DNA of 64,000 nt from Pseudomonas laurentiana. GTDB lineage: Bacteria; Pseudomonadota; Gammaproteobacteria; Pseudomonadales; Pseudomonadaceae. Position numbers and translations under genes: made by a program. Positions 1 through 9,475 of the stretch are shown piece by piece. The notes beneath the pieces were generated by a model. It worked only from the letters and a program-made list of their open reading frames with translations. It ran no database searches and had not been told where the DNA came from. Location of the stretch: contig NZ_BMQU01000018.1 in the NCBI RefSeq assembly GCF_014648275.1, positions 50,881-114,880 on the forward strand, read 5' to 3'. Position 1 is the stretch's first letter. Each line of letters opens with the position of its first letter.

Positions 1-184
1 CAAGCAGCTCGCCGTTCTCCTCCGCTACGAGGGTATGCAAGGGCATTTCCAACCACAGTTGGCGTGCCTGCTCGTACGTGATGGCGGGGTCGAAGGCATA
101 GGTTTCGCGGGCGCTGACGATGGCCTTGAAGGTCGGCCAGAAGTGCTCGAAGTCGGCGGCGGTCATGGGGCGGATGTGAATCAT
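1..184 (-). CDS. GNAT-family N-acetyltransferase, N-terminal part (runs off the window)
   Basis: Reading leftward from an ATG at 184, the first 61 codons begin MIHIRPMTAADFEHFWPTF and continue with a segment ending in LHTLVAEENGELL. The opening I-R-x-M-x-x-x-D-F pattern and the following strand are typical of GNAT acyltransferases, which move an acetyl group from acetyl-CoA to an amine. The acetyl-CoA binding loop lies outside the window, so neither completeness nor substrate can be judged. A weak GAGAA lies upstream of the start. Confidence 0.6.
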   Translation of the reverse strand, partial: MIHIRPMTAADFEHFWPTFKAIVSARETYAFDPAITYEQARQLWLEMPLHTLVAEENGELL

Positions 185-255
185 GCTGTTCTCGGCGGGG
201 GCGTGCGGGTGGGCTGGCTGCAACTGACGTGCGCGCCAGCCTGGCGATGCCGGGA

Positions 256-594
256 TTATTGCTCGACCTTGCCTACCGCATCCAGTGCCCGTGCCGAGTA
301 AACCAGTGCGGCACCCGCGTTCATCGCGACGGCAACACCCAGCGCTTCGGCAATTTCTTCCCGGGTGGCACCGTGTTTCACGGCCTGAGCCGAATGCACG
401 GCGATGCAGCCATCGCAACGGGTCGTGACGGCCACGGCCAGCGAGATCAGTTCACGGGTTTTGGCGTCGAGGTGGTTGGTTTTTTCGCCGGCAGCGCTGG
501 CGGTCAGGTAGCCGCTGACCGTGTCCGGGGAGAGTTGCTTGAGGTCGCGAATGCCGGCCGTCAGCTGTTTACGGTACTCGTTCCAGTCCAACAT
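256..594 (-). CDS. Carboxymuconolactone decarboxylase / AhpD-like protein
   Basis: A 112-aa protein starting MLDWNEYRKQL. The ATG at 594 has GGTGA upstream and was preferred over an in-frame extension to 741, which adds a low-complexity Pro/Ala segment unlike the family. The core TTRCDGCIAVHSAQAVKHG contains the CxxC and downstream His of AhpD-like alkylhydroperoxidases, so peroxidase or disulfide-reductase chemistry is more likely than decarboxylation. It is a single gene and the partner is unknown. Confidence 0.85.
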   Translation of the reverse strand: MLDWNEYRKQLTAGIRDLKQLSPDTVSGYLTASAAGEKTNHLDAKTRELISLAVAVTTRCDGCIAVHSAQAVKHGATREEIAEALGVAVAMNAGAALVYSARALDAVGKVEQ

Positions 595-753
595 GGTGTT
601 CACCTTGTGTGTTTCGACAAAATGAACAGTGAAGCTAGTTTTTCGGCCGTTGCTGTGCCGTTGGTCGATAGGCGCAGGGCAGGGACGTAGGTCGTCATGG
701 CAAGGCGCGGCACAACCTGAGGGCGCCGGCCATGCCGACACCCCCGCAACGGG

Positions 754-1653
754 TCAGATGTAAATGAAGATCAGCGCCAACACGGCCACTACCGCCCATT
801 TCTCGGCGTAGTAACGTGCGCGGTTGCGCTTCTTCAGCGCTTTGCCGCGCTCGCGGATCTTGTAGATGCGGGTGAACAGGCGGTTGATACCGCCGGTCTT
901 GTCCCCGTCAGCATTTGGCGCAGCAGCGGCGGCCATGACATTGCGGCTGAACCAGCGGTTGAACGCCGTGGCCCAGCGGTACTTCAGGGGCCGCTCGATG
1001 TCGCAGAACAGGATGATACGGTTTTGATCCGTCTGGTTGGCGGCATAGTGGATATAGGTTTCATCGAACACGACACCTTCGCCATCACGCCAGTGGTACT
1101 TCTCACCGTCCACGTCGATATAGCAGTCCGGGCTGTTGGGGGTGTCCAGGCCCAGGTGATAACGGTAAGAGCCGGCATACGGGTCGCGGTGGCGAACCAG
1201 TTTAGAGCCTGGCGGCAGGGTGGCGAACATGGCCGCTTTGACCGTGCCGATACCTTGCAGCAGTTCTGTGGTACGCGGGCACAGCTTCATGGCCGAAGGG
1301 TGGCTCTCGCCGTACCACTTCAGGTAGAAGCGTTTCCAGCCACTTTTGAAAAAGGAGTTGAAACCCACATCGTCATAGCGCTGCGAACTTTTGATTTCGC
1401 CGACATTCAGGAGTTGTTGGGCCTCTTCGCGGATGGCTTCCCAGTTGTCCTGCAGGGGCTTGAGCTCGGGAAATGAGTCTGTGCTGAGGTAGGGCCGGGC
1501 GGGCAGCCTGGAGAACAGGTAGAGGAAAACGTTGACGGGCGCGAGGAAGCTGGAGTGGTCGCCCAACTGGCGGGTCAGTTTGTGCCGAACACGGCCGCGC
1601 AGGTGAACATAGGCAATCGAAAAGACGAACAGAAGAACGAGAAATAGTTTCAT
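754..1653 (-). CDS. lpxO: Lipid A 2-hydroxylase, aspartyl/asparaginyl beta-hydroxylase family (LpxO)
   Basis: A 299-aa protein, the usual LpxO length. It has an N-terminal membrane helix (about residues 1-20, MKLFLVLLFVFSIAYVHLRG), a 2-oxoglutarate/Fe(II) dioxygenase domain and a second hydrophobic segment at the C-terminus (AVVAVLALIFIYI). The Fe-binding part is visible as LVRHRDPYAGS, with FDETYIHYAANQT and the 2-oxoglutarate-side Arg in DQNRIILF further on. The family hydroxylates the secondary acyl chain of lipid A at the inner membrane. It is transcribed alone, separated from azlD by a REP palindrome. Confidence 0.9.
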   Translation of the reverse strand: MKLFLVLLFVFSIAYVHLRGRVRHKLTRQLGDHSSFLAPVNVFLYLFSRLPARPYLSTDSFPELKPLQDNWEAIREEAQQLLNVGEIKSSQRYDDVGFNSFFKSGWKRFYLKWYGESHPSAMKLCPRTTELLQGIGTVKAAMFATLPPGSKLVRHRDPYAGSYRYHLGLDTPNSPDCYIDVDGEKYHWRDGEGVVFDETYIHYAANQTDQNRIILFCDIERPLKYRWATAFNRWFSRNVMAAAAAPNADGDKTGGINRLFTRIYKIRERGKALKKRNRARYYAEKWAVVAVLALIFIYI

Positions 1654-1869
1654 GCGGGCTTACTTGTCGGTGTGGCTATGAGCCATGGCGTAAGCGCGCC
1701 AGCATAAACAATCGCATCTTGTCTTTGAACAAATTGTTACCGTTTGGCAGGTCGACTTATGTGCAATACCCAGTCGGGATTTACCCGATAGTCCTGCGCA
1801 TTCGACGATGCCTGAACCCACTTTCGAGCGCCGTACTGCGTGTGGCAAATCAGTCATTGGAGAAGCCCG

Positions 1870-1896
1870 CTTGCCGGCGATGCTATCGCCGGCAAG
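1870..1896. repeat. REP-type palindrome between azlD and lpxO
   Basis: CTTGCCGGCGAT at 1870-1881 and its exact reverse complement at 1885-1896 form a 12-bp stem with a 3-nt GCT loop, preceded by AGAAGCCCG. This is a common Pseudomonas REP form. It lies at the 3' side of azlCD and upstream of lpxO, so it may protect or end the azlCD transcript. No T-tract follows on either strand. Confidence 0.8.
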
Positions 1897-1907
1897 TCCC
1901 CAGGACG

Positions 1908-2231
1908 TCATGCCGCGCCGTTCAACCACCAGCGAAAGACGAAGAAAAACACCATGCTCAACAGCATGCTGATCAAGGTATTGCGGGTCAGTAGCACCAG
2001 CACGACCGCCACCAACGAACCCAACAGGTACGGGTTGGCAGGGTTCAGGTCAAGCTGATGCTCGGGCATGAAGATAATCGGCCCGCAGATAGCGGTGAGC
2101 ATGCCGGGTACCGCAAAACCAAGGAACTGCCGGGCATTGGAGCTCAAGCGCAGCGGCAGGCGGGGTTCGAGAAAGGCGTAGCGGTTGAGAAACACCACCA
2201 GCCCCATGCCGACGATCAGCAGGAACATCAT
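1908..2231 (-). CDS. azlD: AzlD-family branched-chain amino-acid transport subunit
   Basis: A 107-aa, very hydrophobic protein starting MMFLLIVGMGLVVFLNRYAFL, with about four membrane helices and the LPLRLSSNARQFLGFAVP segment typical of AzlD. It overlaps the end of azlC by 4 bp (ATGA type), so the two are translationally coupled. AzlC and AzlD together form an inner-membrane exporter for branched-chain amino acids or analogues. The start at the ATGATG (2231) replaces a longer reading with no membrane character. Confidence 0.88.
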   Translation of the reverse strand: MMFLLIVGMGLVVFLNRYAFLEPRLPLRLSSNARQFLGFAVPGMLTAICGPIIFMPEHQLDLNPANPYLLGSLVAVVLVLLTRNTLISMLLSMVFFFVFRWWLNGAA

Positions 2232-2926
2232 GCGCGACCTCCGCTCAGTTTCTGGCAGATAAACCCGGCGCTCATGCCCAGCAGGCCGGCCAGCACCAGT
2301 GCGGTCTCCCAGTGCCAGAAACTGAACAGTACCGAACTGAACAGCGAAACTGCGACGCACACCACCGTTGGCAGGTTACGTACCAGTGGCGCAATCAAGG
2401 CCACGAAGGTGGCGACGATGGAAAAATCCAGGCCCAGCTTGTCCAGGTGCGGAATGTTCTGGCCCAGCACGATGCCGGCCAGGGTGAACAGGTTCCAGGC
2501 CACATAGAAGGTCAGGCCTACGCCCAGTGCGTACCAGCGGTTGAACTGTTGTTTGTCGTACTGGCTGGTGAGGGCGAAGAATTCGTCGGTGAGCAGAAAG
2601 CCCAGGCCCAGCCGCCAGCGCGCAGGCAGATCGGAAATCACGGGGCGCATCGACAGGCCGTAAAGCAGGTGCTGTGAGGTCAGCAGCAGGGTGGTCAGAA
2701 TGATCGAGAACAGATTCGCGCCGCCCTTGAGCATACCGATGGCGACCAGTTGTGCCGCACCGGCGAAGACGATTGCCGAGAGGCCTTGACCTTCAAGCGG
2801 TGTCAGGTTGGCTTCGATGGCCATCGAGCCGGCCAGCAGGCCCCAGGGGGCAACTGCCAATGACAACGGCAGGATGGCAATGGCGCCATGGATAAATGCC
2901 TGGCGGGGGAGGTGTGGGTGAGTCAT
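2228..2926 (-). CDS. azlC: AzlC-family branched-chain amino-acid exporter subunit
   Basis: A 232-aa membrane protein with the AzlC signature near the N-terminus (LPLSLAVAPWGLLAGSMA) and FAGAAQLVAIGML shortly after, then several helices. It forms a two-gene operon with the overlapping azlD. The family exports branched-chain amino acids and toxic analogues. The substrate here is unknown. The gene is not part of the steroid cluster. Confidence 0.9.
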   Translation of the reverse strand: MTHPHLPRQAFIHGAIAILPLSLAVAPWGLLAGSMAIEANLTPLEGQGLSAIVFAGAAQLVAIGMLKGGANLFSIILTTLLLTSQHLLYGLSMRPVISDLPARWRLGLGFLLTDEFFALTSQYDKQQFNRWYALGVGLTFYVAWNLFTLAGIVLGQNIPHLDKLGLDFSIVATFVALIAPLVRNLPTVVCVAVSLFSSVLFSFWHWETALVLAGLLGMSAGFICQKLSGGRA

Positions 2927-3028
2927 GGTCTACAAACGCGACGTGAAAGGGGGGCATAGCATGCCAGAGAGCCTGCCCCACGGGTTGAATGATGTTGCCA
3001 GGGCGCAAGGTGACTGCCGAGCGCCTGC

Positions 3029-3715
3029 TCAGCGTTGGCTGGTCAGGCGATGCTGGGCGGTTGCGCAGCCATTGGCATCGACTGCCTTGCGGTACCACAT
3101 CTGGCGCTGCGGTCGGTCGACGGCGCCGAGCAGTCGATAGACCTCGGCCTGGAAGTCACGTTGCTGGCCCCATTGCAGGGTCAGGCCCTGATTGCCTTGG
3201 GGACGGCACTCCAGGCGCACGGCAGGTTGCGGGTAGTAGGTGGCATAGCGCGTGGCATCCTGTACGGTTTTCTTCAGGGCCGCCCGATAGGCACTGCTGT
3301 CGCGGTACTCGGTACACAGCGAGTTGATCTGCAGCGAGGCCGGTGCGAAACCCTGGCTAAGGCTGGCTGCCAGTAACGGGCAGGCCAGTGCCGGCACCTC
3401 GTCGGGGCTCAGGTAGGTCATGTAGTAGAGCGCCAGTCGGTACTCGGCGACCGGGTGATCGAGGGCAACGGCTTTGCGCAGCAGTTCCACACCCGGTGCC
3501 AGGGTTTGCACCAGTGCCGTGCCCTGGCGAAGCAGGTCGTCCTTGGTCGTGCTGGCTTGTGGGCTGAACGTACTGGCCTCAGTGTCAGCCTGTTCCAGAA
3601 ACGGCAGGGCCTGGCGATACAGCAGGTCGGCGTGAGGGTCGATAGGGGCATCGGCCCAAGCCACGCAGGGTGCCAATGCCGAATACACCGTCAGCACACG
3701 TAGGCAACGTTTCAC
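3029..3715 (-). CDS. Periplasmic Sel1/TPR-like hypothetical protein
   Basis: A 228-aa protein with a signal peptide (MKRCLRVLTVYSALAPCVAWADA, cleavage likely after AWA). It has helical stretches of Sel1/TPR type: LLRKAVALDHPVAEYRLALYY in the middle and MWYRKAVDANGCATAQHRL at the end. Four or more cysteines suggest disulfides in the periplasm. Function is not recognisable. It is single and divergent from polB. Confidence 0.65.
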   Translation of the reverse strand: MKRCLRVLTVYSALAPCVAWADAPIDPHADLLYRQALPFLEQADTEASTFSPQASTTKDDLLRQGTALVQTLAPGVELLRKAVALDHPVAEYRLALYYMTYLSPDEVPALACPLLAASLSQGFAPASLQINSLCTEYRDSSAYRAALKKTVQDATRYATYYPQPAVRLECRPQGNQGLTLQWGQQRDFQAEVYRLLGAVDRPQRQMWYRKAVDANGCATAQHRLTSQR

Positions 3716-3985
3716 TGGGCTGAACCTGTGATCAGGAGGACGTGGTCCACTGGGGCAGGCCAGAGCAGGGTAGAAGAGCTGATGACGGTGTGCATGGTTC
3801 GATCCGGTGGTCCCGCAGGGAAAAGGATGTTTCCTGACGGCGCTATTCTAGCGGTTGCAGCCTGGCAGCTGAAGTGATGGCTCAAGCCTTGGACGCGATG
3901 TTGTCGGGATCGGGGTACCGGAATACGACGGTGCAGGTGGCCGCTCGGGTAGAATCGACGCTTACGAGTCCGTTCGGGGGTTGCA

Positions 3986-6349
3986 GTGGTGGATGTACAA
4001 CAGGGCTTCGTCCTGACCCGGCATTGGCGGGATACGCCTGACGGTACCCTGGTGGAATTCTGGCTGGCGACCGATGCCGGCCCCCGACATGTACGCCTGC
4101 CGGTGCAGACGTCGGTGGCCTTTGTCCCGGCCGAGCAGCGGGCCCGGGTCGAGGCCTTGCTGGCTGGCGAGCGTGATGTCGAACTGCGCCCGCTGGGCCT
4201 CTGTGATTTCCAGCACCGCCCGGTACTGGGCCTGTATTGCCGCCAGCACCGTCAGTTGATGCAACTGGACAAGCGTTTGCGGGCGGCCGGCATCGAGCTG
4301 CTGGAGGCTGATGTCCGCCCGCCCGAGCGCTACCTGATGGAGCGCTTCATCACCGCCCCGGTGAGTTTCACCGGGCGAGTCGACGCCAGCGGTGTATGGC
4401 TGGATGCTCAGCTCAGGCCCGAATCGGACTATCGCCCGCCGTTGAAGCTGGTATCGCTGGACATCGAAACCACCGAGCGCGGTGAGTTGTACTCCATTGC
4501 CCTGGAAGGCTGTGGCCAGCGCCAGGTGTACATGCTGGGGCCGGCCAACGGCGATGACCAGGCCGTGGATTTTGACTTGGAGTACTGTGCCAGCCGTGCG
4601 CAATTGCTTGAGCGGCTGAATACCTGGTTGGCCCGTCACGACCCGGACGCGATCATTGGCTGGAACCTGGTGCAGTTCGACCTGCGGGTGCTCCATGAGC
4701 ATGCCCAGCGGCTGAAGGTTCCTTTGATCCTCGGGCGAGGCGGCGAGCCGATGGAGTGGCGCGAGCATGGCAGTCGTTCTCATTTTTTTGCCGGTGCCGC
4801 CGGGCGGTTGATCATCGACGGCATCGAAGCGCTGCGCTCGGCCACCTGGAGTTTTCCGTCGTTCAGCCTGGAAAACGTTGCCCAGACCTTGCTCGGCGAG
4901 GGCAAGGCAATCGACACGCCCTACCAGCGTATGGATGAAATCAATCGCATGTTTGCCGAGGATAAGCCGGCCCTGGCCCGCTATAACCTCAAGGACTGCG
5001 AACTGGTGACGCGGATTTTCGCCAAGACCGAACTGCTGACCTTCCTGCTGGAGCGCGCCAGCGTTACCGGCTTGCCCGCTGACCGCAGTGGTGGTTCGGT
5101 GGCGGCGTTCTGTCACCTGTACATGCCACTGATGCACCGTCAGGGCTTTGTGGCGCCCAATCTCGGCGGCCGTCCGGACGAAGCCAGCCCAGGGGGCTTT
5201 GTCATGGACTCGCGGCCCGGCCTGTACGAGTCAGTACTGGTGCTGGATTACAAGAGCCTGTACCCATCGATCATCCGGACCTTCCTGATCGACCCGATCG
5301 GGTTGGTCGAGGGCCTGCGCGAACCAGGCGATGCCACGTCGGTGGCAGGTTTTCGGGGGGCGCGGTTTTCGCGTACCCGGCACTGCCTGCCCTCGATTGT
5401 CGAACGGGTGTGGCAGGGGCGTGAAGCGGCCAAGCGAGAACGCAATGCCCCGTTGTCCCAAGCCTTGAAGATCATCATGAACGCGTTCTACGGGGTACTC
5501 GGTTCCAGCGGTTGCCGGTTCTTCGACCCACGGCTGGCATCGTCGATCACGATGCGCGGCCACGAAATCATGCGTCGTACCCGCGAACTGATCGAGGCTC
5601 AAGGGTATGAAGTGATCTATGGCGATACCGACTCGACCTTCGTCTGGCTCAAACGTACCCACAGTGAAGACGATGCAACGGCCATCGGCCGACGCCTGGT
5701 GCAGCAGGTCAACCTGTGGTGGCAAGCACATCTGCAGGCGGAGTATGGGCTGACAAGTGCATTGGAATTACAGTTTGAAACCCACTACCAACGCTTTCTG
5801 ATGCCAACCATTCGTGGTGCCGAGGAGGGCAGCAAGAAGCGTTATGCAGGCTTGGTGCGCCGTGCAGATGGGCATGACGAGATGGTCTTCAAGGGCCTGG
5901 AAACCGTGCGTACCGATTGGTCGCCGCTGGCCCGGCAGTTCCAGCAGGAACTCTACCAACGGATCTTCTTGCGCCAGCCTTACCAGGCTTATCTGCGTGA
6001 GTATGTGCGGCAAACGCTGGCCGGTGAACGGGACGAGCAACTGATCTATCGCAAGCGCCTGCGTCGACCGCTGGCGGACTATCAGCGTAATGTCCCGCCA
6101 CACGTGCGCGCCGCGCGGCTGGCCGATGACTATAACGACCGCCAGGGACGTCCACGCCAGTACCAGAACGGTGGCTGGATCAGCTACGTGATCACCTTGG
6201 CCGGGCCTGAACCCTTGGAGAGCCGCAACGCGATGATCGATTACGATCATTACCTGACCAAGCAGTTGCAGCCAATCGCCGATGCAATCCTGCCGTTTGT
6301 AGGCGATAGCTTCAGTGCCTTGATTGACCGGCAGATGGGCCTGTTCTAA
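3986..6349 (+). CDS. polB: DNA polymerase II (family B)
   Basis: A 787-aa protein, normal length for bacterial Pol II. The proofreading exonuclease motif I DIETT is near residue 159. The polymerase motif [11 protein letters not shown] is near residue 421, and motif C YGDTDST is near residue 545. SKKRYAGL and [12 protein letters not shown] follow, as in other Pol II enzymes. It acts in replication restart and translesion synthesis. The start is a GTG-GTG pair with only a weak upstream G-run. A start a few codons later cannot be excluded. I found no convincing LexA box in the 270 bp upstream. Confidence 0.95.
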   Translation: MVDVQQGFVLTRHWRDTPDGTLVEFWLATDAGPRHVRLPVQTSVAFVPAEQRARVEALLAGERDVELRPLGLCDFQHRPVLGLYCRQHRQLMQLDKRLRAAGIELLEADVRPPERYLMERFITAPVSFTGRVDASGVWLDAQLRPESDYRPPLKLVSLDIETTERGELYSIALEGCGQRQVYMLGPANGDDQAVDFDLEYCASRAQLLERLNTWLARHDPDAIIGWNLVQFDLRVLHEHAQRLKVPLILGRGGEPMEWREHGSRSHFFAGAAGRLIIDGIEALRSATWSFPSFSLENVAQTLLGEGKAIDTPYQRMDEINRMFAEDKPALARYNLKDCELVTRIFAKTELLTFLLERASVTGLPADRSGGSVAAFCHLYMPLMHRQGFVAPNLGGRPDEASPGGFVMDSRPGLYESVLVLDYKSLYPSIIRTFLIDPIGLVEGLREPGDATSVAGFRGARFSRTRHCLPSIVERVWQGREAAKRERNAPLSQALKIIMNAFYGVLGSSGCRFFDPRLASSITMRGHEIMRRTRELIEAQGYEVIYGDTDSTFVWLKRTHSEDDATAIGRRLVQQVNLWWQAHLQAEYGLTSALELQFETHYQRFLMPTIRGAEEGSKKRYAGLVRRADGHDEMVFKGLETVRTDWSPLARQFQQELYQRIFLRQPYQAYLREYVRQTLAGERDEQLIYRKRLRRPLADYQRNVPPHVRAARLADDYNDRQGRPRQYQNGGWISYVITLAGPEPLESRNAMIDYDHYLTKQLQPIADAILPFVGDSFSALIDRQMGLF

Positions 6350-6597
6350 CGCCGGGTGTCCGCGCGCGGATTAGATGAAACTCGATGCGCGAGCCGATGG
6401 ACGGCAGCAAAGTGCAGACCATCAGCTATCCTCTGGTTCAATGGATTCAGCCTTTTCATAGCGCGTCGGGTGGGGCTTGGTCATCGGAAGTTACCGTTGT
6501 CTTGCGTACATGGTCGGTACAGTCGTTTAGGCTCGCAGGTCGGATCTTTCTTCAGGATTCGTAGCCTATGGAGCATTGAAACAAGAAGGAGAGGCGT

Positions 6598-7161
6598 ATG
6601 CTCGTTCGTTCACTGACCCTTGCCACCCTGCTGGCTGTTGCCTGCCCCTTGATGGCTGCCGACAGCGACGGCCCCCTCGCCCTGGAGCGGGGTAGAACCC
6701 GACCCTTGATCATCATTGCGCCCAGTACGGTAGACCCGACGCTGGTCAGCCTGAAAAAGGCCCTGGATGAACCGGCCAACCGTCAGGCGTTCACTGAGCG
6801 CAACATGGTGCTGTTCACCATCGCCAACACCATCGGTCAACGCGAAGGCAAGAACATGGACCCGCAAACCACCATGGCCTTGATTCGCGAGCTCAAGCTT
6901 GGTGCCAGCGTGGGGACCAAGGTGATTCTGATGGGCAAGGATGGCGAGAAAAAGCTTGAGCGCATCGGTGCGGTTGACCCCAAGGAAATTTTCAGCACCA
7001 TCGATCAGTTGCCGGCCAGCGAAAAAGAAATGGTTACGACGACACCTGTCGTGACAGAGGCTGCGCCAGGCAAGGAGGGCAAGGAGGGCAAGGAGGGCAA
7101 ACCGGGAAAACCGGCGAAGCCTGCAAAACCGGCAGCACCGCCCAAGCCTCTGGAAGATTGA
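6598..7161 (+). CDS. DUF4174 exported protein with a Lys/Gly/Pro-rich tail
   Basis: A 187-aa protein with a strong RBS (AAGGAGAGGCGT before ATG) and a signal peptide MLVRSLTLATLLAVACPLMAAD. Residues about 25-140 match the DUF4174 pattern (RPLIIIAPSTVDPTLVSLKKAL, then VGTKVILMGKDGEKKL). The last 40 residues are low complexity: three KEG units, then repeated KPAKPAKPA. The DNA beneath holds three perfect 9-bp GGCAAGGAG units at 7069-7095. The function of DUF4174 is unknown. Confidence 0.8.
   Translation: MLVRSLTLATLLAVACPLMAADSDGPLALERGRTRPLIIIAPSTVDPTLVSLKKALDEPANRQAFTERNMVLFTIANTIGQREGKNMDPQTTMALIRELKLGASVGTKVILMGKDGEKKLERIGAVDPKEIFSTIDQLPASEKEMVTTTPVVTEAAPGKEGKEGKEGKPGKPAKPAKPAAPPKPLED
7069..7095 (+). 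repeat. Tandem 9-bp repeat inside the DUF4174 gene
   Basis: GGCAAGGAG is repeated three times without mismatch and is followed by a partial fourth copy (GGCAAA). Each unit adds Gly-Lys-Glu in frame, so copy-number change would lengthen the tail without a frameshift. Confidence 0.9.
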
Positions 7162-7235
7162 TCTCCCCCCGGTAAAGCGACAACCAGGTGCCTGCGGCAA
7201 TGCTGCAGGCCTTCACCCTCACTCAATTTCCCGTG

Positions 7236-7248
7236 AATGATTCTCGCT
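7236..7248 (+). promoter_or_regulatory. Candidate Fur box ahead of the TonB receptor
   Basis: AATGATTCTCGCT, about 62 bp upstream of the receptor start, keeps the AATGATTCTC half of Pseudomonas Fur operators, while the second half is poor. This fits iron control of a siderophore receptor. Confidence 0.4.
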
Positions 7249-7277
7249 AAGCAGTAGGATATTGCTCACTTTATTGT

Positions 7278-7291
7278 TATGTTATTACATA
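7278..7291. promoter_or_regulatory. Short AT-rich palindrome just upstream of the TonB receptor
   Basis: TATGTTATTACATA has perfect 5-bp arms around TATT and lies 19 bp before the ATG in a distinctly AT-rich patch. It could be an operator or overlap the -10 region. I cannot name a regulator. Confidence 0.25.
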
Positions 7292-7309
7292 GTAAATAAA
7301 GGAGCCCCC

Positions 7310-9403
7310 ATGAATCACCCGCTAGGAAGGTTGTACCTTGGCCTGTCGGCAGGCCTGCTGAGCGTGCCCGCCACCGCCGAACAAACCGTAGTCCTCGATG
7401 CCGTCACGGTCAGTGACAGTCGTTTTGAAGAGCGTGCCGATGGCCCCGTACAGGGTTACCGGGCCACGCGCTCCAGCACCGCGACCAAGACTGATACCGA
7501 CATCCGCGACACCCCGCAGAGCATCAGCGTGGTACCCGCCCAAGTGCTCAAGGATCTCAACAGCACACGTATTGATCGCGCACTGGATTTTGCCGGGGGG
7601 GTATCGCGGCAGAACAATTTTGGCGGCTTGACCTTCCTTAACTACAGCGTGCGGGGGTTCACCACCGGCGAGTTGTACAAGAATGGTTTTGCCGTCAACC
7701 GGGGCAGCTACAGTGCGCCGGATACCTCGAACATCGAGCGTATCGAAGTGCTCAAGGGGCCTGCTGCCAGCCTGTATGGGCGAGGCGACCCCGGCGGGTT
7801 GGTGAACATCGTGACCAAACGGCCCGAGGCCGACGTCTTCACCCGGTTCAAGGCCAGTGCCGGCAGCTGGGACCGCTATCGCAGCAGCCTGGATGTGAAC
7901 ACCCCGCTCAATGACGACGGTTCACTGCTGTCGCGGGTTAACCTGGCGGTGGAAGACAACGGCAGCTTCCGTGACCATGTCGACAGCCAGCGACGGATTG
8001 TCAGCCCGTCGCTGAGTTGGCAGCTCAATCCGGACACACAACTGTTTGTCGATGCAGAGTTCTCCCGTACCGAGGCGGTGTTCGACCGTGGCATTGCGGC
8101 CGTGAACAACGAACTGGGCTCAGTAAAACGCTCGACCTTCCTGGGCGAACCCAACGATGGCCGTATCCGCAATGACAATCAGACGCTGGACCTGGCGCTG
8201 GAGCACTACCTCAATGACAGTTGGAAGCTGCGTCTGGCCAACCATTACACCCAGGGCAGCCTCAACGGTGACAGCTCGGAAGCCTCGCGGGTGGTTGGAA
8301 CGGCCGTCAGCCGGTTCTACCGTCAGCGGGACTTCGAGTGGAACGACAACATCACCCAGGCTGAACTGCATGGCCGTTTCGAGGTGGGCAACTGGCAACA
8401 CCAGACACTGATTGGCCTGGAGTACGAGAACTACCGCAACAGCCAGAAGTATCCGCAAAGCGCAACGTCACTCGACTATGGCCTGGATGTTTACAACCCG
8501 GTCTATGGCCAGCCCAAGCCTGCCATCGTCAAAGCCAACGACTTCTTCGAGCGCACCGAAAGCTACGCCCTGAACCTGCAGGACCAGATCGTCTTCACCG
8601 AACGGCTGCGGGGGTTGCTCGGCGTTCGTCTTGAGCATATCGAACAGACCGCACAGAACCGCACCACTCAGGTCAGCAACACCCAGGAAAAAGATGCCGT
8701 TACGCCTCGGCTAGGCCTGCTGTACCAACTGACACCGCAGGTGGGGGTGTTCGCCAACGCGTCGACCTCGTTCAAGCCCAACGGCATAGGCACACAGGGC
8801 GAGGTCTACACACCGGAGAAAGGCCTGGGTTATGAAACCGGGGTCAAGCTCGACCTGTTCGACAGCCGCTTGGGCGCGACGATTGCGTTGTTCCAGATCG
8901 ACAAGGAAAACGTCATCACCACCGATGCCAATGGCGACAGCATCGCGGCGGGCAAGGCACGCAGCCAGGGCCTGGATGTACAGTTCAGTGGCCAGTTGAG
9001 CGATGCCGTGCGCGTGATTGGGGCCTATGCCTACATCGACGCTGAAGTCACCAAGGGCGATGCCAACGTGCCCAAGGGCAGTGACTTACTGGGGATTCCC
9101 CAGCACAGCGGTAGCCTGATGGCGGTGTATGAATTCCAGGACGGTGCCTTGCGTGGCGCTGACGTTGGTGCCGCAGCCAACTATGTCGGTGAGCGTTCAG
9201 GACTTGCCGGTGGCGATTTCCGGTTGCCGGGTTACAGCACGGTCGATCTGTTGGCTCACTACAAGGCGACCGAGAACCTCACACTCGGTTTGAACCTCAA
9301 CAACCTGTTCGACCGCACCTATTACGAGCGCAGCTACAACGCGGCGTGGGTCATGCCGGGTGATCCCCGCAACATCAGCCTGAGCCTGGCCTTGAGCCTT
9401 TGA
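7310..9403 (+). CDS. TonB-dependent siderophore receptor
   Basis: A 697-aa outer-membrane receptor. The ATG at 7310 follows GGAGCCCCC and replaces an upstream reading through AT-rich leader. The signal peptide ends in PATAEQ. A TonB-box-like VVLDAVTVSD is next, then a plug domain (DTDIRDTPQSISVVPAQVL, RIEVLKGPAASLYGRGDPGG) and a 22-strand barrel ending in NLNNLFDRTYYERSYN. The plug pattern is that of ferric-siderophore receptors. The protein ends LSLALSL, without the usual terminal aromatic residue. It precedes the steroid cluster but lacks the cluster box. Confidence 0.9.
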   Translation: MNHPLGRLYLGLSAGLLSVPATAEQTVVLDAVTVSDSRFEERADGPVQGYRATRSSTATKTDTDIRDTPQSISVVPAQVLKDLNSTRIDRALDFAGGVSRQNNFGGLTFLNYSVRGFTTGELYKNGFAVNRGSYSAPDTSNIERIEVLKGPAASLYGRGDPGGLVNIVTKRPEADVFTRFKASAGSWDRYRSSLDVNTPLNDDGSLLSRVNLAVEDNGSFRDHVDSQRRIVSPSLSWQLNPDTQLFVDAEFSRTEAVFDRGIAAVNNELGSVKRSTFLGEPNDGRIRNDNQTLDLALEHYLNDSWKLRLANHYTQGSLNGDSSEASRVVGTAVSRFYRQRDFEWNDNITQAELHGRFEVGNWQHQTLIGLEYENYRNSQKYPQSATSLDYGLDVYNPVYGQPKPAIVKANDFFERTESYALNLQDQIVFTERLRGLLGVRLEHIEQTAQNRTTQVSNTQEKDAVTPRLGLLYQLTPQVGVFANASTSFKPNGIGTQGEVYTPEKGLGYETGVKLDLFDSRLGATIALFQIDKENVITTDANGDSIAAGKARSQGLDVQFSGQLSDAVRVIGAYAYIDAEVTKGDANVPKGSDLLGIPQHSGSLMAVYEFQDGALRGADVGAAANYVGERSGLAGGDFRLPGYSTVDLLAHYKATENLTLGLNLNNLFDRTYYERSYNAAWVMPGDPRNISLSLALSL

Positions 9404-9475
9404 TCCTGACGTGGCCCCGTGTGCCAGGCTTGCCTGCGATAGTATCAACTCGGTTCGCGTGCGTATCTGATGCCG

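Noticed and set aside
3716-3985. LexA box ahead of polB
   Set aside because: Looked for CTGT-N8-ACAG-like sequence in the 270-bp gap; no acceptable match was found.
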